A stretch of 26,961 nt of DNA, taken from the NCBI GenBank assembly GCA_000787465.1, contig JSYX01000488.1, positions 1 to 26,961 of the forward strand, read 5' to 3'. This document shows, one piece after another, positions 24,486 to 26,961 of the stretch. The position numbers and the translations under genes were made by a program. Below the pieces are notes generated by a model, which was given only the letters and a program-made list of their open reading frames with translations, did no database searches and had not been told where the DNA came from. Source of the DNA: Thermomucor indicae-seudaticae (lineage: Eukaryota > Mucoromycota > Mucoromycetes > Mucorales > Lichtheimiaceae). Every line of letters begins with the position of its first letter. Within the stretch, counting starts at the first letter, position 1.

Positions 24486-24542
24486 CTGGATGGACATGTC
24501 AACTTCCGAAGAAATTTCCGCAGAATAAAACACGCAACTTAC
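24486..24542 (-). other. Predicted 57-nt 5'-UTR intron of the bZIP gene
   Basis: On the minus strand a strong donor GTAAGTTG and an acceptor CATCCAG bound a 57-nt piece ending 14 nt before the start codon. It contains an ATG (24497) that would open an overlapping out-of-frame uORF of 23 codons. After splicing, the first ATG I see is the main start. Confidence 0.5.
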
Positions 24543-24905
24543 TTGTCACAAGAAACAAGGTTTGTTTTTTTAATGGACGTATGTTACAAAGTGTATGATA
24601 CACTCTTATGCATACACTGGACGACTCGAAAAAAGGACGGAAAAAGGAAAAAGGGCAAATGGACTAAAATATATATTTACAAGATTACAAGTCTTCCATT
24701 CGGCGGATCGGCGTCGCTCTCCCAGGGCAATATCTTATAGTAAAACATGCATACAAGCTTATCGGCACATGTATTCCGGTCCCATTAACAACCCAATTTT
24801 GCAGTTGAACGTTTCCAAGTATCCAATAGATAGAGAGAGAAGACCAATGTCGCAATCAGCGCGTTATTCACAGCCTCAATCACGTCATTTTTTGTCTCCG
24901 ATCCT
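24543..24905. promoter_or_regulatory. Promoter region of the bZIP gene
   Basis: Sequence between the stop of the F-box gene and the bZIP leader, both on the minus strand. It includes the F-box 3' UTR. I found no perfect ATGRYRYCAT here, so autoregulation as reported for cys-3 is not supported by a perfect site. Confidence 0.45.
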
Positions 24906-26783
24906 TTAGGGTGATTGCAAGCCGTAATTCCATACCCGCACATCACCGTCGTCAGAAACGGATACGATCTTAGTATCGCCTAAAGCCAACGCGGTCACAG
25001 GTCCGTTATGGCCCTCCAGGGCATACATGCAGCGACCACTTTCCATATCCCATACGCGTATAGACGTGTCGTGCGACCCAGACACGATCCGCAGGTTATC
25101 ATAAGCAATTGTCCAAACACCTTCCACATGCCCAAATAGGGTTCTTAAGCATTCACCCGTCTCCATGTTCCACACCTTGATCGTGTTGTCCAGAGACCCC
25201 GACACAATGATCGGTGTATTCGACGGAGAGCTCGCCGCGACTGTCTCGGTCAACGGTTGCCGTGGACGATCATCTGTTGCGCAACCAGGGGAGAAAATAT
25301 TACTCGGAGGTGTTAGTTGCGTGCGTCGTACTTGATTCTGAAACACAGACAGTCGATGCATCAACCCTTTCGGACTGGGTAGAGCAGCTTGTACTTGACC
25401 CACGTGACCCCGCAAGATCTTGACACATACCCCGCTGCTGAGGTCCCACAAGCGTACCGTGGTATCGTCGCTCCCGGATACCAGCGTTAATCCGTCGTCG
25501 GTGATCCTGACGCTGTTGACCCACTCGGTGTGGCCAGTCAGAGTGCAGCATTCGCCAGCTCGAAAATTCCAGACACGGATGGTGTGATCCGTCGAGCCAC
25601 TCACCAGCATATGCGAATTGAAATGCAGGCACACAACTCCACCTGTGTGGCCCTGCAATGTCCGGATGCACTCTCCTGTGTGCCAATTCCAAACTTTCAG
25701 CGTACCGTCCATGCTGCCCGTAATCAACTTGGCTTCATCAAACTGTAACGCCCGGACACAGCGATGGTGCCCCGTCATGCATCGAATCTCCTCACCCGTT
25801 TCCAGGTGCCAGACACGCACCGTCCTGTCGTACGAACCTGTCATGATGACGTTCAGGACATCACAAAACTGGACGCACAGTACGCCATCCGAATGTCCTT
25901 TCAATACGCGAACAGTGTAATTGTTCTTGCGCCAATTGCGCTCCACAATGAGTCGTTCGCTATACACCTCCTTCCATGGCCGCCTTTTCGGTGCTGGTTC
26001 TTCCGGCGACTTGGCTAAAAGAAAACCGGGCGGCAGCGATTCAGGGCAGGGCGGTAATGACGATTTGGGTTTCTTGTTTGGTGTCTCTGAGGGCGAGGGT
26101 GAGGGCGAGGGCGTACAGGGTTGACCAATGATGGACGATGGGAGGGAACGTTTCTTTGTTGTTCGGTTGTTCTTGAACTTGTTCATGAGCGGGAGACCCC
26201 ATCCACACTTTGTGCATTTCTTGTCAATATGTTGCTCGCACATGCGATGCCACAGCATATCATCATCGGCAATCTCCTTCCACGCTCGCGAAACCTGTGC
26301 CGCATGGCAAAGAGACTTGGCATCCAGAAACGAGAATATATACATGGATAGCTCTCGAGGAAAAATGGAAATAAAGTCGATGCGCAAAAGAGGTTGAATC
26401 GCTTCGTACATAAACGATAGCTGTGGCATGCAACACATGGATAATAAACCTTTTAATATAAGAATACGTTGGTCGGCTGGGGCTGCAGAAAACAAGGACC
26501 AGATATGGGTCACTGCCTCTCGATCCTCGGTTGGTAAGCCTTCCATTTGCTACCAAGCAATAACACAGTACGACATTAGCTTAGCACACACTTTTATGCA
26601 AAGTAGAATCTATATTCTACTTGCTTGTTGTACGTCGTGCAGACTAAAAGAATCTGGCATACGTCTTTGAGCCAGATCGGGTCGATGACGGTGACAAAGT
26701 TTTCGAGGGCTTGTTAATTGCGCAGGTACATGACGAGACAAAAAGCTTTTAATGGCTGGAGTCTGATTATCTTCATTCGACAT
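24906..26783 (-). CDS. met30: Met30/SconB-type F-box/WD40 protein (SCF ligase receptor)
   Basis: Two exons (26783-26625, 26549-24906) give 600 residues. Exon 1 carries the conserved N-terminal motif LCHRHRPDL, and the join VQQ-QMEGLPTED leads into THIWSLFSAAP as in SconB. The F-box is at about 111-157 (DFISIFPRELSMYIFSFLD, SLCHAAQVSRAWKEIADDD), followed by MCEQHI and the hallmark KCTKCGWGLPL (about 164-174). A Ser/Pro-rich spacer with nuclear-type basic patches precedes seven WD40 repeats (about 267-600). The fifth repeat is split by an insertion of about 55 polar residues, a feature also of Met30. The family recruits the sulfur regulator (Met4, CYS3, MetR, Zip1) to Skp1-cullin-1 for ubiquitination when cysteine is plentiful. 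Without exon 1 the gene would look like a 546-residue single-exon protein. Its intron is GC-AG (GCAAGT donor). The bZIP gene follows 434 nt downstream. Confidence 0.94.
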
Positions 26784-26961
26784 TGCAGTCGTCCTCAGAG
26801 ATTTTAGCGGAAAATATAACTGGAACAAAAGGCTGGCGATATCAGTGGCGGCTGACTTCCCTTGTATTTCGCTTAACAAGCTACAACAAACCAAACGGTT
26901 TGCTCTAGACTGACTGCTACTGGACACTACTGTCTTCCTCAGCAGTATGCATGGTGTTTGG
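26784..26961. promoter_or_regulatory. 5' flank of the F-box gene
   Basis: Upstream sequence of the met30-type gene. A T/A-rich TTATATTTT on the minus strand near 26811-26819 could act as a weak TATA element. No perfect CYS3-type site is present in the visible part. The window ends here, so the promoter may be incomplete. Confidence 0.4.

Overview
This window is nuclear DNA from a fungus. The genes are split by many short introns (about 53-82 nt, GT-AG plus a few GC-AG), and several have AATAAA-type 3' signals and TATA boxes. The proteome is typically fungal: a Zn2Cys6 factor, FSH1, a Yak1 kinase, a CYS3-type bZIP and a Met30/SconB F-box protein. The intron density (up to nine introns per gene) and the moderate base composition suggest an early-diverging fungus, most likely Mucoromycota. 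That placement is inference; no rRNA or other marker is present.

Layout. 1-865: no gene recognised. 866-2319 (-): poly-Q Zn2Cys6 transcription factor. 2788-3837 (-): FSH1-type serine hydrolase. 3838-4806: no certain gene. 4807-6684 (+): unfamiliar type II membrane protein with His- and Pro-rich stretches. 6685-8425: 1.7 kb without a recognisable gene. 8426-8464: a perfect CYS3-type palindrome and a TATA box. 8553-10469 (+): MFS transporter of the allantoate permease/anion:cation symporter family. 10665-10971 (-): two-exon gene for an 81-residue, probably mitochondrial, membrane protein. 11142-13280 (-): nine-exon secreted multicopper oxidase. 13799-17610 (+): CSC1/OSCA-type channel. 17938-21320 (+): Yak1-type DYRK kinase. 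21354-22202 (-): NatB catalytic subunit NAA20. 22682-23382 (+): HIT zinc-finger protein. 23740-24471 (-): CYS3/MetR-type bZIP. 24906-26783 (-): Met30/SconB F-box/WD40 protein. Exon-intron models were built by hand from splice sites, phase and family conservation. Every multi-exon model closes in frame.

The main result is a possible sulfur-control neighbourhood. The bZIP and the F-box protein belong to the two families that form the conserved regulator/ubiquitin-ligase pair of fungal sulfur metabolism (CYS3-SCON2, MetR-SconB, Met4-Met30, Zip1-Pof1). Here they are adjacent on the same strand. About 15 kb away, the only perfect ATGRYRYCAT (CYS3 site) found by eye in the intergenic sequence lies 19 bp upstream of a TATA box, in front of a transporter whose family includes yeast cysteine and sulfonate transporters. 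Other points of interest are a Fet3-like oxidase without a membrane anchor and with Met at the axial copper position, the small mitochondrial gene, three GC-AG introns sharing the donor GCAAGT, and a 5'-UTR intron in the bZIP gene that would remove an overlapping uORF.
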